Source: Bifidobacterium callimiconis (GTDB taxonomy: Bacteria; Actinomycetota; Actinomycetes; Actinomycetales; Bifidobacteriaceae). Taken from it: DNA of 64,000 nucleotides. The stretch covers positions 310,001-374,000 of the forward strand of contig NZ_QXGJ01000001.1 in NCBI RefSeq assembly GCF_003952005.1. The letters run 5' to 3'. Of the stretch, positions 17,788 to 26,690 are shown piece by piece (position 1 is the first letter of the stretch; the number at the start of each line of letters is the position of its first letter). Under the pieces are notes generated by a model, which saw only the letters and a program-made list of their open reading frames with translations, did not search any database and was not told the origin of the DNA. The position numbers were made by a program, and so were the translations under genes.

Positions 17788-17861
17788 TGCCCCGGGTGGG
17801 ACTCGAACCCACACTGTACAGATTTTGAGGCTGTCTCCTCTACCAATTGGGATACCGGGGC
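17788..17861 (-). tRNA. tRNA-Leu (anticodon CAA), short variable arm
   Basis: The 74-base cloverleaf has acceptor stem GCCCCGG/CCGGGGC with discriminator A, a T-arm with TTCGAGT, and the anticodon loop CTCAAAA, which places CAA (17825-17827) at positions 34-36. The CCA end is not encoded. The variable region is only five bases, unlike normal class II leucine tRNAs, and position 31-39 is a C-U mismatch. Mycobacterial genomes carry a similar 74-base tRNA annotated Leu(CAA) near pdtaR, from memory. Confidence 0.85.
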
Positions 17862-17906
17862 AATCCTTAAGAGAGGGTACACCATTTGTCCCCGCGACAC
17901 AAAAGT

Positions 17907-17946
17907 TTGGGCCCATCCGCGTGTTTCGCCACACGGATGGGCCCAA
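17907..17946 (-). terminator. Strong terminator of pyk
   Basis: TTGGGCCCATCCG (17907-17919) and CGGATGGGCCCAA (17934-17946) pair perfectly, with a further GTGT/ACAC pairing next to the loop. On the minus strand the stem is followed by ACTTTTG, a short T run, 55 bases after the pyk stop. Confidence 0.85.
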
Positions 17947-18000
17947 TGCATGTCGTAAGACACCGTTCAGCGGCTGTACACCGCTAGGTCATCTACGAGT

Positions 18001-19443
18001 TCACTTGGTGCTGCCGACAGTGTGCACGTAGATGGAGTCGGTGCTGCCGGGCTTGTGGTCGCCCTTGGAGCAGCTGAGCACGACGATGTGGTCGCCGTCC
18101 TCGACCTTGCCGGCGGCCTTCAGGGTGGCGTCGGTGAGGGCCATGATCTCCTTGCGGGTCATGTCGTGGTAATCCTTGTCCAGCAGGAAGGCCTCGGTGC
18201 CCCAGCTCAGAGCCAGCCAGTGATAGGTGTGCTCGTTGGAGGTCAGACCGTAGATCGGGGCGGCCGGACGCTCACGGGCGATGCGGTGCACGGTGTCGCC
18301 GGTCTGGGTGAAGGCGACGATGGCCTTGGCGTTGAGCTTGTCGGCCAGATCCACGGCGGCGGAGGACACGGCGCCGGACTTGGACATGTCGAGGCCCTTG
18401 AGCTCCGGGATGCGGTCGAAGCCGTGGGAGGTGGCGTACTCGGAGATGCGAGCCATGGTGGCCACGGTCTCGGTCGGGTACTTGCCGACGGCGGTCTCGT
18501 TGGAGGTCATGGTGGCGTCGGCGCCGTCGAGCACGGCGTTGGCGCAGTCGGAGGCCTCGGCGCGGGACGGCACCGGGGAGTTGACCATGGAGCCGAGCAC
18601 CTCGGTGGCCACGATCACGGGCTTGGCGTACTTACGGGCCAGCTCGATGATGCGCTTGGTGGCCAGCGGGACCTCTTCCAGCGGGCACTCGACGGCCATG
18701 TCGCCACGGGCGGCCATGATGCCGTCGAAGGCCTTGACGATGTCCTCGAGGTTCTCCAGAGCCTGCGGCTTCTCGATCTTGGCGACGATCGGGATGCGAC
18801 GGCCTTCCTCGTCCATGATCTCGTGGGCGCGGTCGATATCGGTGGCGAAACGCACGAAGGACATGGCGATGATGTCGGCGCCGGTGCGGATGGCCCAACG
18901 CAGATCGGCCTCATCCTTCTCGGTCAGGGCGGGCAGGCTCACGGCCACGCCGGGCAGGTTGATGCCCTTGTGGGAGGAGACGGGGCCGGCCACGACGACC
19001 TTGGTGTGCACGTTGTTGCCCTCGACGCTGGTGACCTCGAGGCGGACCTTGCCGTCGTCGATCAGGATCGGGTCGCCGGGGTGGCAGTCGCCGGGCAGAC
19101 CCTTGAAGGTGGTGGAGGTGATGGTCTCATCGCCTTCGATGTCGTCGGTGGTGATGGTGAACTCCTGACCGACCTTCAGGTAGACCTTGTCCTCGCCGTC
19201 GGCGTTCTTCTTGAACCAGCCGCAACGGATCTTCGGACCCTGCAGGTCAACCAGGGCAGCCACGTTGCGACCGACGGTCTTGCCGGCCTCGCGGAGGTTG
19301 TTGTAGACCCTGAGGTGATCCTCGGGCGTGCCGTGGGAACGGTTCAGACGAGCGACGTCCATGCCGGCCTCGACGAGCTTGGTGATGTTCTCGAGGGATT
19401 CGGTAGCCGGTCCGATGGTATCTACAATCTTGGCTTTACGCAT
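18001..19443 (-). CDS. pyk: Pyruvate kinase
   Basis: The protein has 480 residues. It makes pyruvate and ATP from phosphoenolpyruvate and ADP, the last step of the lower glycolytic and bifid-shunt route. Seen: MRKAKIVDTIGPATESLENI at the start, VARLNRSHGTPEDH (substrate Arg, Asn and Ser), the lid region with LIDDGKVRLEV, the active-site helix VAKIEKPQALENLEDI and ARGDMAVECPLEEVP. The C-terminal regulatory domain (AIVAFTQTGDTVHRIARERP) is complete. An AGGC stretch precedes the ATG. It is monocistronic: a strong hairpin lies downstream and a LacI-type palindrome 114 bases upstream. Confidence 0.97.
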   Translation of the reverse strand: MRKAKIVDTIGPATESLENITKLVEAGMDVARLNRSHGTPEDHLRVYNNLREAGKTVGRNVAALVDLQGPKIRCGWFKKNADGEDKVYLKVGQEFTITTDDIEGDETITSTTFKGLPGDCHPGDPILIDDGKVRLEVTSVEGNNVHTKVVVAGPVSSHKGINLPGVAVSLPALTEKDEADLRWAIRTGADIIAMSFVRFATDIDRAHEIMDEEGRRIPIVAKIEKPQALENLEDIVKAFDGIMAARGDMAVECPLEEVPLATKRIIELARKYAKPVIVATEVLGSMVNSPVPSRAEASDCANAVLDGADATMTSNETAVGKYPTETVATMARISEYATSHGFDRIPELKGLDMSKSGAVSSAAVDLADKLNAKAIVAFTQTGDTVHRIARERPAAPIYGLTSNEHTYHWLALSWGTEAFLLDKDYHDMTRKEIMALTDATLKAAGKVEDGDHIVVLSCSKGDHKPGSTDSIYVHTVGSTK

Positions 19444-19784
19444 ATTGCCTGCCTATTTCTTCTAGACGGAACGAGGAACAGGATGTTTCCCCGCTGTTGC
19501 CATGGATTAGCTTACTAGCTGTTCCAGACCGAGCAAAGCGTAATCACGGCGTGTTGTGTGAGCGTTCACATAGTGGGCACTTCCGGTTCATTATGCACAA
19601 AACCGCAAAAACAAAGGCCTTCGCGCATGGCGACCGAATTCCGGCCGGCCATGAACGAAGACCTGAATACACCGTCCTGCGCGATGCGTGCCCGTGCGTG
19701 TCATCGTCGCACATGGGCGCCGACGCACACCGTCACGCCGCATCGACGCGTCTTTCACGCATCGCGGAAACGTCAACGGGAGGA
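19444..19784. other. Long pyk upstream region
   Basis: These 341 bases between the terC stop and the pyk start hold the pyk promoter region. On the minus strand I see the palindrome at 19557-19570 and, downstream of it, TTGCTC with an AT-rich TAGTAAGCTAAT about 18 bases later as a possible promoter. The leader up to the ATG would be about 60-70 bases. No gene is apparent; open frames here on the plus strand do not look like real proteins. Confidence 0.45.
19557..19570. promoter_or_regulatory. LacI-family-type operator upstream of pyk
   Basis: TGTGAGCGTTCACA has perfect TGTGA/TCACA arms around a 4-base GCGT centre, close to the symmetric lac operator type. Bifidobacteria are known to control glycolytic genes, including pyruvate kinase, with LacI-family regulators such as AraQ; the link to that protein is inference. 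Confidence 0.6.
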
Positions 19785-20777
19785 TCAGTCCTGACCGTCC
19801 GTCTTCTTCTCCATCGCCTTCATCTTGATAACGCTGGCGGCGGACGCGATGCCGATCGACAGCACGATCACCGCGAGGGAAAGCCACGTGGGCACTTCGG
19901 GAACGGCGTGGATGGGCTGGCCGCCGTTGATGAACGGCAGCGTATTGGCGTGCAGGGCCTCCATGATCAGCTTGACGCCGATGAAGCCGAGCACCACGGA
20001 CAGGCCGATCGGCAGATACACCAGCTTGTCGAGCAGGGCGCCGAGCAGGAAGTACAGCTGCTGCAGGCCCAGCAGGGCGAACACATTGGAGGTGAACACG
20101 ATGAACGGATCCTTGGTCAGACCGAAGATCGCAGGAATGGAATCGAAGGCGAACATCACGTCGGTAGTGCCGATCGCGAGGAACACGATAAGCATGGGCG
20201 TCCAATACTTCACGCCGTTCCTGGTGGTTCGCAGCTTTTCGCCGTCGTACTCGTCGGAGATGCGAATCACCTTGCGCAGCGTGGCGATCAGAGCGTTCTC
20301 ATGGTATTCCTCGTCATCGTCCTTGCCGAAGGCGAGCTTGAACGCGGTGACCAGCAGGAACGCGCCGAACAGGAAGAACACCCACGTGAATCGGGTGATG
20401 ATGGCGGCGCCCAACAGAATGAAGATGCCGCGCAACACCAGCGCGATCGTGATGCCGACCGACAGCACGAACTTCTGCAACTGCTTCGGAACCGCGAAAT
20501 TCGCCATGATGATGACGAACACGAACAGGTTGTCGATGCTGAGCGAATACTCGGTAAGCCAACCGGAATAGAACTCCAGGGCCGGCTTGGAACCAGCCAC
20601 GGCCCAGATGAGTCCGCCGAAAATCAGCGCCATGACCACGAAGAACGCGATGTGTCGCACGCATTCCGCAGTGGAGGGCACATGAGGACGACGACCGATG
20701 ATCAGCAGATCGACGATAAAGAACACGGCGAGCACCGCGAAGGAACTCGCCATAAACCACAGTGGAGTCTCAGCCAT
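19785..20777 (-). CDS. TerC/Alx-family integral membrane protein
   Basis: The protein has 330 residues and about nine hydrophobic segments. TerC proteins are linked to metal export, with the Alx and related members shown to export manganese, and to tellurite resistance. Family signs: the acidic membrane motif SLSIDNLFVFVIIM near the second helices, and a second acidic motif TTDVMFAFDSIPAIFGLTKDPFIVFTSN. A charged cytoplasmic loop (GKDDDEEYHEN) separates the two halves. It lies 79 bases after uvrB on the same strand. The gap is too short and too poorly matched for a manganese riboswitch. Metal specificity is not shown. Confidence 0.88.
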   Translation of the reverse strand: MAETPLWFMASSFAVLAVFFIVDLLIIGRRPHVPSTAECVRHIAFFVVMALIFGGLIWAVAGSKPALEFYSGWLTEYSLSIDNLFVFVIIMANFAVPKQLQKFVLSVGITIALVLRGIFILLGAAIITRFTWVFFLFGAFLLVTAFKLAFGKDDDEEYHENALIATLRKVIRISDEYDGEKLRTTRNGVKYWTPMLIVFLAIGTTDVMFAFDSIPAIFGLTKDPFIVFTSNVFALLGLQQLYFLLGALLDKLVYLPIGLSVVLGFIGVKLIMEALHANTLPFINGGQPIHAVPEVPTWLSLAVIVLSIGIASAASVIKMKAMEKKTDGQD

Positions 20778-20856
20778 GGGTCACCATCATACGGACCGCA
20801 GATGACCGAGAGAAGCCACCGCCGCGTTTTCACCACGAAACGATAGGCGCTCTCCC

Positions 20857-22971
20857 CTACTTGTTCGCTTCGGTCATCTGTCGCAGCTCCTTTTTGAGGT
20901 CGCGGATCTCGTCACGCAGTCTGGCGGCGAGCTCGAACTGCAATTGTTCGGCGGCCGTATGCATCTGCTCGCTGAGCTGGCGGATAAGGTCGGCGAGATC
21001 CTGCGCCGGCAGACCGGCGGACAGCAGGTCGCGATGACGCTTCTCCGCTTCGTCCGACGAGGACGCGACAGGCACCCCCAGATGCGAGTTGCCGGCCTTG
21101 TTGGCGTTGCGATAGCCGCCTTCCAGCAGCGTCTGGGTATCGACGTCCTCCTTGGCGAGCATGTCGTTGACGTCGCTGATCTTCTTGATCAGCGGCTTGG
21201 GGTCGATGCCATGCTCCTTGTTGTAGGCGATCTGCTTCGCACGGCGACGGTTCGTCTCATTGATGGCCTTGGTCATGGCCTCGGTGCGTCGGTCCGCGTA
21301 CATGATCACCGTGCCCGACACGTTTCGCGCCGCACGGCCGATGGTCTGAATCAGCGAACGGTAGGAGCGCAGGAATCCCTCCTTGTCGGCGTCCAATATC
21401 GCCACAAGCGAAACCTCAGGCAGGTCAAGGCCCTCCCTGAGCAGGTTGATGCCCACGATCACGTCGATCTTGCCTTCGCGCAGCTCGCGCAGCAGTTCCA
21501 CTCGGCGCAGCGTGTCCACGTCGGAGTGCAGATACTCCACCTTGATGTCGCGTTCCAGCAGATAGTCGGTGAGGTCCTCGGCCATCTTCTTGGTCAGCGT
21601 GGTGACGAGCACGCGTTCGTTCTTCGCCACGCGATCCTTGATCTCGCCGAGCAGATCGTCCACCTGCCCTTCGACCGGACGCACGTCGATCTTGGGGTCG
21701 ACCAGTCCCGTAGGCCTGATGATCTGCTCCACCACGCCGTCGGACAGTCCCAGTTCGTAGTCGCCGGGCGTGGCGGACAGATAGACCGTCTGGCCGATGC
21801 GGTCAAGGAACTCGTCCCATTTGAGCGGACGGTTGTCCATCGCGCTGGGCAGTCGGAAGCCGTGTTCGACCAGTGTGCGTTTGCGCGAGGCGTCGCCCTC
21901 GTACATGGCGCCGATCTGCGGGATCGTCACATGCGACTCGTCGATGACGAGTAGAAAATCGTCGGGGAAGAAGTCCAGCAGCGTGTGCGGTGGAGTACCG
22001 GGTTCACGGCCGTCGAAGTGCCGGGAATAGTTCTCCACGCCCTGGCACACGCCGATCTGCGACAGCATCTCCAGATCATAGGTGGTGCGCTGGGTGAGAC
22101 GCTGGGCCTCCAGCTCCTTGCCCTGCTTCTTCAGCACGGCCACACGGTCATCGAGTTCCTCGCGGATGGTCTTGAGCGCACGCTGCATGCGCTCGGGCCC
22201 GGCCACGTAATGCGAGGCCGGGAAGATGTGCACTTCGCTTTCGTGGGCGATCTCATCGCCGGTAAGCGGATGCAGCGTGGAGATGCGGTCGATCTCGTCG
22301 CCGAAGAACTCGATGCGTACCGCGAGCTCCTCGTATACGGGAATGATCTCCACCGTGTCGCCGCGCACGCGGAACGTGCCTCGGGTGAAGGCGATGTCGT
22401 TACGCTTGTACTGCATGTCGACGAACGTACGCAGCAGATCGTCGCGATTGATCTCCTGCCCCTCCTTGAGGAACAGCATGCGTCCGGCGTACTCCTCCGG
22501 GGTGCCCAGACCGTAGATGCAGCTGACGGTGGCCACGACCACGCAGTCACGCCGTGTGAGCAGGTTCGCCGTGGCGGCGTGACGCAGTCGTTCCACGTCG
22601 TCGTTGATGTTGGAGTCCTTCTCGATATACGTATCGGTCTGCGGAATATACGCCTCGGGCTGATAGTAGTCGTAGTAGCTCACGAAGTAGCTCACGGCGT
22701 TGTCGGGCATGAGCTCGCGGAACTCGGCGCACAGCTGCGCCGCCAATGTCTTGTTCGGTTCCAGGATGAGCGTGGGACGTTGCAGCCGTTCGATGAGCCA
22801 TGCCGTCGTGGCGGTTTTACCGGTACCGGTGGCGCCCATGAGCACCACATCGTTCTCGCCGTTCTCGATGCGCGTGGCGAGCTCCTCGATCGCCGCCGGC
22901 TGATCGCCGCTTGGACGATACGGCGATTTGACCACGAAAGGACGGTTCGTTCGTTCGATGTTGTAGCCCAT
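20857..22971 (-). CDS. uvrB: UvrABC system protein B
   Basis: The protein has 704 residues. UvrB is the damage-verifying helicase of nucleotide excision repair; UvrA loads it and UvrC cuts next to it. Seen: Q-motif [14 protein letters not shown], Walker [17 protein letters not shown], the beta-hairpin region [20 protein letters not shown], the DEAD-like box [13 protein letters not shown], helicase motifs V and VI in [17 protein letters not shown] and QTIGRAARN, and a C-terminal UVR domain ([20 protein letters not shown]). No frame damage is seen. It lies downstream of coaE on the same strand; the order rpsA-coaE-uvrB is conserved in actinobacteria. Confidence 0.98.
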   Translation of the reverse strand: MGYNIERTNRPFVVKSPYRPSGDQPAAIEELATRIENGENDVVLMGATGTGKTATTAWLIERLQRPTLILEPNKTLAAQLCAEFRELMPDNAVSYFVSYYDYYQPEAYIPQTDTYIEKDSNINDDVERLRHAATANLLTRRDCVVVATVSCIYGLGTPEEYAGRMLFLKEGQEINRDDLLRTFVDMQYKRNDIAFTRGTFRVRGDTVEIIPVYEELAVRIEFFGDEIDRISTLHPLTGDEIAHESEVHIFPASHYVAGPERMQRALKTIREELDDRVAVLKKQGKELEAQRLTQRTTYDLEMLSQIGVCQGVENYSRHFDGREPGTPPHTLLDFFPDDFLLVIDESHVTIPQIGAMYEGDASRKRTLVEHGFRLPSAMDNRPLKWDEFLDRIGQTVYLSATPGDYELGLSDGVVEQIIRPTGLVDPKIDVRPVEGQVDDLLGEIKDRVAKNERVLVTTLTKKMAEDLTDYLLERDIKVEYLHSDVDTLRRVELLRELREGKIDVIVGINLLREGLDLPEVSLVAILDADKEGFLRSYRSLIQTIGRAARNVSGTVIMYADRRTEAMTKAINETNRRRAKQIAYNKEHGIDPKPLIKKISDVNDMLAKEDVDTQTLLEGGYRNANKAGNSHLGVPVASSSDEAEKRHRDLLSAGLPAQDLADLIRQLSEQMHTAAEQLQFELAARLRDEIRDLKKELRQMTEANK

Positions 22972-23019
22972 GCAATGCCCCTGCTGTCTGCCTCGTTCGA
23001 CGTCCGTCGTCCGAAATCG

Positions 23020-23646
23020 TCAGTACGACGGATGCGTCAGTACGTGATACAGCCTATCAACATCTTCAAACATTTGTTCTAGAGGCTTGGTGGAGTCGAT
23101 CACGTAATCGCAGATATCGAACCGCTGCTGCTGCGAAGCCTGATTGTTGATGCGCGCGACGGCGTCCTGACGCTTCATGCCGCGATTGCGGATCATACGA
23201 CGGATACGTGTCTCCTTGGGCGCCTCTACGGTGATGATCGCGTCGAAGTAGTCCCACCGTGACGTCTCCACCAGCAGAGGAATGTCATGGATCACCAACC
23301 GACGGGTGCCGTCCTTCGGTTCGGGATGCGTATCCAGCCACTGGTATTCCAGACGCCCGGCCTCGCGGAACACGATCGGATGCACGATGTCGTTGAGCTC
23401 CTGCAGCTTCTCCGGATCGGAGAACACATGGGCCGACACCCATGCCCGGTTCATCTCGCCGTCGCGGCCTCGGGCACGGCGGCCAAACCGCTGTATCACC
23501 TGGTCAAGCCCCTCGCTGCCCTTGGCCACCGCCTGTCTGGCCAGCTGGTCGTAATCGATCACATAGGCGCCAAGCTGCACGAAACGTTTGGCCACGGTGC
23601 TTTTGCCGGCCGCGATGCCTCCGGTAAGACCTACACGAGTGAACAT
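23020..23646 (-). CDS. coaE: Dephospho-CoA kinase
   Basis: The protein has 208 residues. It phosphorylates dephospho-CoA in the last step of coenzyme A synthesis. The P-loop VGLTGGIAAGKSTVAKRF sits at the N-terminus, followed by VIDYDQLARQAV and, in the lid part, IHDIPLLVETSRWDYFDAII and RIRRMIRNRGMKRQDAVARI. AGGAG lies 8 bases before the ATG at 23646 (MFTRVG); a start at 23652 overlaps that site. The bifidobacterial protein is short, without the C-terminal UPF0157 (GrpB-like) extension seen in some mycobacterial forms. Confidence 0.93.
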   Translation of the reverse strand: MFTRVGLTGGIAAGKSTVAKRFVQLGAYVIDYDQLARQAVAKGSEGLDQVIQRFGRRARGRDGEMNRAWVSAHVFSDPEKLQELNDIVHPIVFREAGRLEYQWLDTHPEPKDGTRRLVIHDIPLLVETSRWDYFDAIITVEAPKETRIRRMIRNRGMKRQDAVARINNQASQQQRFDICDYVIDSTKPLEQMFEDVDRLYHVLTHPSY

Positions 23647-23722
23647 TCTCATCTCCTCACATCGGCCCATGGGCGTCTTCGCCCCCGGCCGCCTTCGACT
23701 CGAACGTTTTCAGTCTACAGAA

Positions 23723-23758
23723 AAACCCGGCTGCCATTGGGTAATGACAACCGGGTTT
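23723..23758 (-). terminator. Terminator of rpsA
   Basis: AAACCCGG (23723-23730) pairs with CCGGGTTT (23751-23758). On the minus strand the stem ends in a run of five T. It lies between rpsA and coaE, so coaE probably has its own promoter or depends on read-through. Confidence 0.8.
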
Positions 23759-23790
23759 CATCGTTTAGTCAGCTATGCGACGGAACGAGT

Positions 23791-25272
23791 TCACTTCTTC
23801 TCGTTGAGCAGCTGCTCGCGCAGAGCGGCCAGCTGATCGTCGGAAGCAAGGGTGCCCTCGGACGTGCTCTCGGAAGAGTAGTTGGAGGTCTCCTCGACCT
23901 TCTCTTCCTTCGGCTCGCCCTGGCCATCGGCAGCGGCGGAAGCCTCGGCGTTCTCGAGCTCCTTGGCGACGAACTCCTTGTGCTGCTCCCACAGATCGTG
24001 GGCGGCAGCGTACTGGGCTTCCCACTCCTCGCGCTGCTTCTCGTAGCCAGCGATCCACTCGTTGGTCTCCGGGTCGAAGCCTTCGGGGTACTTGTAGTTG
24101 CCCTGCTCGTCGTACTCGGCCGGCATGCCGTACAGCGCCGGATCGAAGTCCTCGGAGGAGATGTCGACGGAGTCGTTGGCCTGCTTGAGGGACAGGGAGA
24201 TACGGCGACGATCGAGATCGACGTCGATCACCTTGACGAACACCTCTTCGCCCGGCTTGACCACGGTCTCCGGGTTCTCCACGTGGCGGTTGGCCAGCTC
24301 GGAGATGTGCACCAGACCCTCGATGCCATCATCCACGGAGATGAACACACCGAACTGCACGATCTTGGTGACCTTGCCCTTGACGATCTGGCCGGGAACG
24401 TGGGTGCGAGCGAAGCGCTGCCACGGATCCTCCTGGGTGGCCTTCAGGGACAGGGAGATGCGCTCGCGATCGAGATCGACGTCGAGCACCTCCACGGTGA
24501 CCTTGTCGCCGACCTTGACGACCTCGGACGGGTGGTCGATGTGCTTCCAGGACAGCTCGGACACGTGGATCAGGCCGTCAACACCACCGAGATCGACGAA
24601 CGCGCCGAAGTTGACGATGGAGCTGATGACACCTTCGCGGATCTGGCCCTTCTTGAGCTGCGAGAGGAAGGTCTCGCGCACTTCGGACTGGGTCTCCTCG
24701 AGGTACTGGCGACGGGACAGGACCACGTTGTTGCGGTTCTTGTCGAGCTCCAGGATCTTGGCCTGGATCTTCTGGCCGATGTAGGGGGCCAGGTCGCGCA
24801 CGCGGCGCATCTCGACGAGGGAAGCCGGCAGGAAGCCACGCAGACCGATGTCCACGATGAGGCCGCCCTTGACGGCTTCGATGACGGTGCCTTCGACAAC
24901 GCCATCGGCTTCCTTGATCTTCTCGACATCGCCCCAGGCACGCTCGTACTGGGCGCGCTTCTTGGACAGAATCAGACGGCCTTCCTTGTCTTCCTTGGTG
25001 ATGACAAGGGCCTCGACGGTATCGCCGACCTCGACGACGTCGTCGGGATCGACGTCCTTCTTAATGGAAAGCTCACGGGAGGGGATCACGCCCTCGGTCT
25101 TGTAGCCGATATCCAGGAGCACTTCGTCGCGATCGATCTTCACGACGGTGCCTTCGACCAGATCACCATCATCGAAGTTCTTGATGGTGGAATCGACTGC
25201 CTTGATGAAGTCCTCTTCGGTGCCGATGTCGTTGATGGCGACCTTGGTGACCTCTGCGTTGTTCTCTGCCAT
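23791..25272 (-). CDS. rpsA: 30S ribosomal protein S1
   Basis: The protein has 493 residues with four S1 RNA-binding repeats, at roughly residues 38-110, 125-200, 212-282 and 295-370. The last two are best conserved (GVISSIVNFGAFVDLGGVDGLIHVSELSW and VTKIVQFGVFISVDDGIEGLVHIS). S1 helps the 30S subunit bind and unfold mRNA. After the last repeat there is an acidic, Glu-rich tail of about 110 residues, typical of actinobacterial S1 instead of the six-domain proteobacterial form. The leader is over 100 bases and contains a hairpin at 25329-25344, which might serve autoregulation. No good ribosome binding site is seen. Confidence 0.97.
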   Translation of the reverse strand: MAENNAEVTKVAINDIGTEEDFIKAVDSTIKNFDDGDLVEGTVVKIDRDEVLLDIGYKTEGVIPSRELSIKKDVDPDDVVEVGDTVEALVITKEDKEGRLILSKKRAQYERAWGDVEKIKEADGVVEGTVIEAVKGGLIVDIGLRGFLPASLVEMRRVRDLAPYIGQKIQAKILELDKNRNNVVLSRRQYLEETQSEVRETFLSQLKKGQIREGVISSIVNFGAFVDLGGVDGLIHVSELSWKHIDHPSEVVKVGDKVTVEVLDVDLDRERISLSLKATQEDPWQRFARTHVPGQIVKGKVTKIVQFGVFISVDDGIEGLVHISELANRHVENPETVVKPGEEVFVKVIDVDLDRRRISLSLKQANDSVDISSEDFDPALYGMPAEYDEQGNYKYPEGFDPETNEWIAGYEKQREEWEAQYAAAHDLWEQHKEFVAKELENAEASAAADGQGEPKEEKVEETSNYSSESTSEGTLASDDQLAALREQLLNEKK

Positions 25273-25328
25273 GTAAATGTACTGGTTTTCTAATAGTGGG
25301 TGGATAAGAATCGATATTCAGTTATCGT

Positions 25329-25344
25329 GTGCCCCTGCGGGCAC
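25329..25344 (-). promoter_or_regulatory. Hairpin in the rpsA leader
   Basis: GTGCCC-CTGC-GGGCAC is a perfect 6-base stem with 4-base loop, 57 bases before the rpsA start. On the minus strand TTGACC lies about 30 bases further upstream and could be a -35 element. S1 controls its own translation in E. coli; a similar role here is only a possibility. Confidence 0.35.
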
Positions 25345-25425
25345 GCACAAGGAAATAGTCTAGCCGAATGCATGGTCAAGAAATCCGGGCGTGTCGCGCT
25401 CGGCTGAAAATATTTCGTCAGCGCG

Positions 25426-26460
25426 TTACTCCCCTGCGGAATCCGCGGAATTCGAGGGGTCGGACGACGACGAATCGGACTGGCCGGACGACGAATCGGA
25501 AACGCCATTCTGATCGGCCTGTCCCGACTCGTCCGACTGATCGTCGGCGAGCGCCTTGTCGAACTGGGAGATCAGGGAGTTCATCCATGCGATCAGTCCG
25601 GTGGCGTTGTCGGGGACCTGTTCGGTCACATCGACCACGGGTACGCCGGCGTCATCGGCCGCCTTGGTGATCATTGCGGTCATGTCGGACTCCTCCTGGG
25701 GGTTGTTGATGAGGAGGGAGGCGGTTTTGGAGGTGAGCGTCTTCTGCATCTTCTGTATGTCGGCGGGCGCCGGCTCGCTGTCGTTGAGCATGGCCTGGGT
25801 GTAGGACTGCGGGGTGACGTCGGTGAGTTTGAGGTCGCTCATCAGGTAGTAGGCCACGGATTCGGTGGCCGCGTAGGTGGCGTTGGGGTGTTCTTTGGAG
25901 AAGACGGCCATGGTCTTCTCGAGTTCGCTTTCGCTTTTCTTCCATGTGGCGAGGCGCTGCGAGAAGTATGTCTTGGCTGAGGGGTCGGCCTTGCCGTAGG
26001 CGTCGGCGATCTCCTTGGCCACGGCGGTTCGCGCGTCGCTGGAGAACCAGAGGTGTGGGTTGTCGCCGTCGGAGGCGCCCACGGTGTCGGCTGCGTTCAC
26101 CACGGTGTCGGCGGCGGTGGTCGCCTTGGTGGCCCATTCGTCGTATCCGGCGCCGTTGACGATGAGGACGGTCGCCTTGGATATGGTGGCGATGTCGCTG
26201 GTCTGCGGTTCGAAGTCGTGGGCGTCGACGTTGGTGGTGCCGAGGATCGAGGTGACGGAGACCTTGTCTCCGCCGATTTCCTTGGCAAGCATGCCCCATT
26301 GGTTGATCGAGGCGACCACGGTTATGGTGGTGCCGGCTGTGGATGAGGACGACGACGTTGCGCCGTCCGATGCCGAGGATCCGCATCCTCCGACCGAGAC
26401 CATGATGGCGCAGGCCATCACCGCTGCGACTGCCTTGCCGATGTTGGCGGAAAACGTCAT
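25426..26460 (-). CDS. Metal ABC transporter substrate-binding lipoprotein (ZnuA/TroA family)
   Basis: The protein has 344 residues. The signal peptide ends in a lipobox-like VGGC with Cys26. A Ser-rich linker precedes the cluster A-I binding domain. Likely metal ligands are His81 (DAHDFEP), His136 (DNPHLWFS) and Glu200 (AATESVAYYL); a Glu in the third position is more like manganese-type than zinc-type proteins, so the metal is uncertain. The C-terminal 45 residues are low-complexity Ser, Asp and Gln. GGAGGAAG lies just before the ATG at 26460; the 26496 start is rejected. Its probable ATPase and permease are at 27795-29536, beyond folD and on the other strand. Confidence 0.85.
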   Translation of the reverse strand: MTFSANIGKAVAAVMACAIMVSVGGCGSSASDGATSSSSSTAGTTITVVASINQWGMLAKEIGGDKVSVTSILGTTNVDAHDFEPQTSDIATISKATVLIVNGAGYDEWATKATTAADTVVNAADTVGASDGDNPHLWFSSDARTAVAKEIADAYGKADPSAKTYFSQRLATWKKSESELEKTMAVFSKEHPNATYAATESVAYYLMSDLKLTDVTPQSYTQAMLNDSEPAPADIQKMQKTLTSKTASLLINNPQEESDMTAMITKAADDAGVPVVDVTEQVPDNATGLIAWMNSLISQFDKALADDQSDESGQADQNGVSDSSSGQSDSSSSDPSNSADSAGE

Positions 26461-26521
26461 GACTTCCTCCGGTGGTTCATACGTTGGTTTCCACATGCTG
26501 CCCTGTGCGGGATTCGTTGTG

Positions 26522-26559
26522 TTCGGCGCATGTTTCGATCGGTCGAGACATGCGCCGAA
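26522..26559. repeat. Near-perfect 16-base inverted repeat between two divergent genes
   Basis: TTCGGCGCATGTTTCG (26522-26537) and CGAGACATGCGCCGAA (26544-26559) pair with one mismatch (a possible G-U) around a 6-base loop. It lies 62 bases before the binding-protein ATG and 131 before folD. Neither gene ends here and no T run follows, so a terminator is unlikely. It may be an operator or a leader structure of the binding-protein mRNA. Confidence 0.6.
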
Positions 26560-26690
26560 ACATGGACGATTCCGTTCTATGGAATGATCTCACGATAGCC
26601 CATGAGGCGGAGTATCGTGACAGGACACGTGATAGGCGCCGTGAGACGGACGCCGTGGAACGCTTCGATGTAAGCAAGGAGAGAATATCG

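Noticed and set aside
18022..19518. 498-residue open frame opposite pyk
   Set aside because: Antisense shadow of pyruvate kinase: Gly/Val/Asp-rich text with no motif.
20778..20856. Possible manganese riboswitch (yybP-ykoY) before terC, suggested by GGGGAG
   Set aside because: Only 79 bases lie between uvrB and terC and the other conserved parts of the aptamer are not seen.
23287..25293. 668-residue open frame opposite rpsA and coaE
   Set aside because: Antisense shadow caused by strong codon bias in rpsA; Leu/Gly/Asp-rich text without domains.
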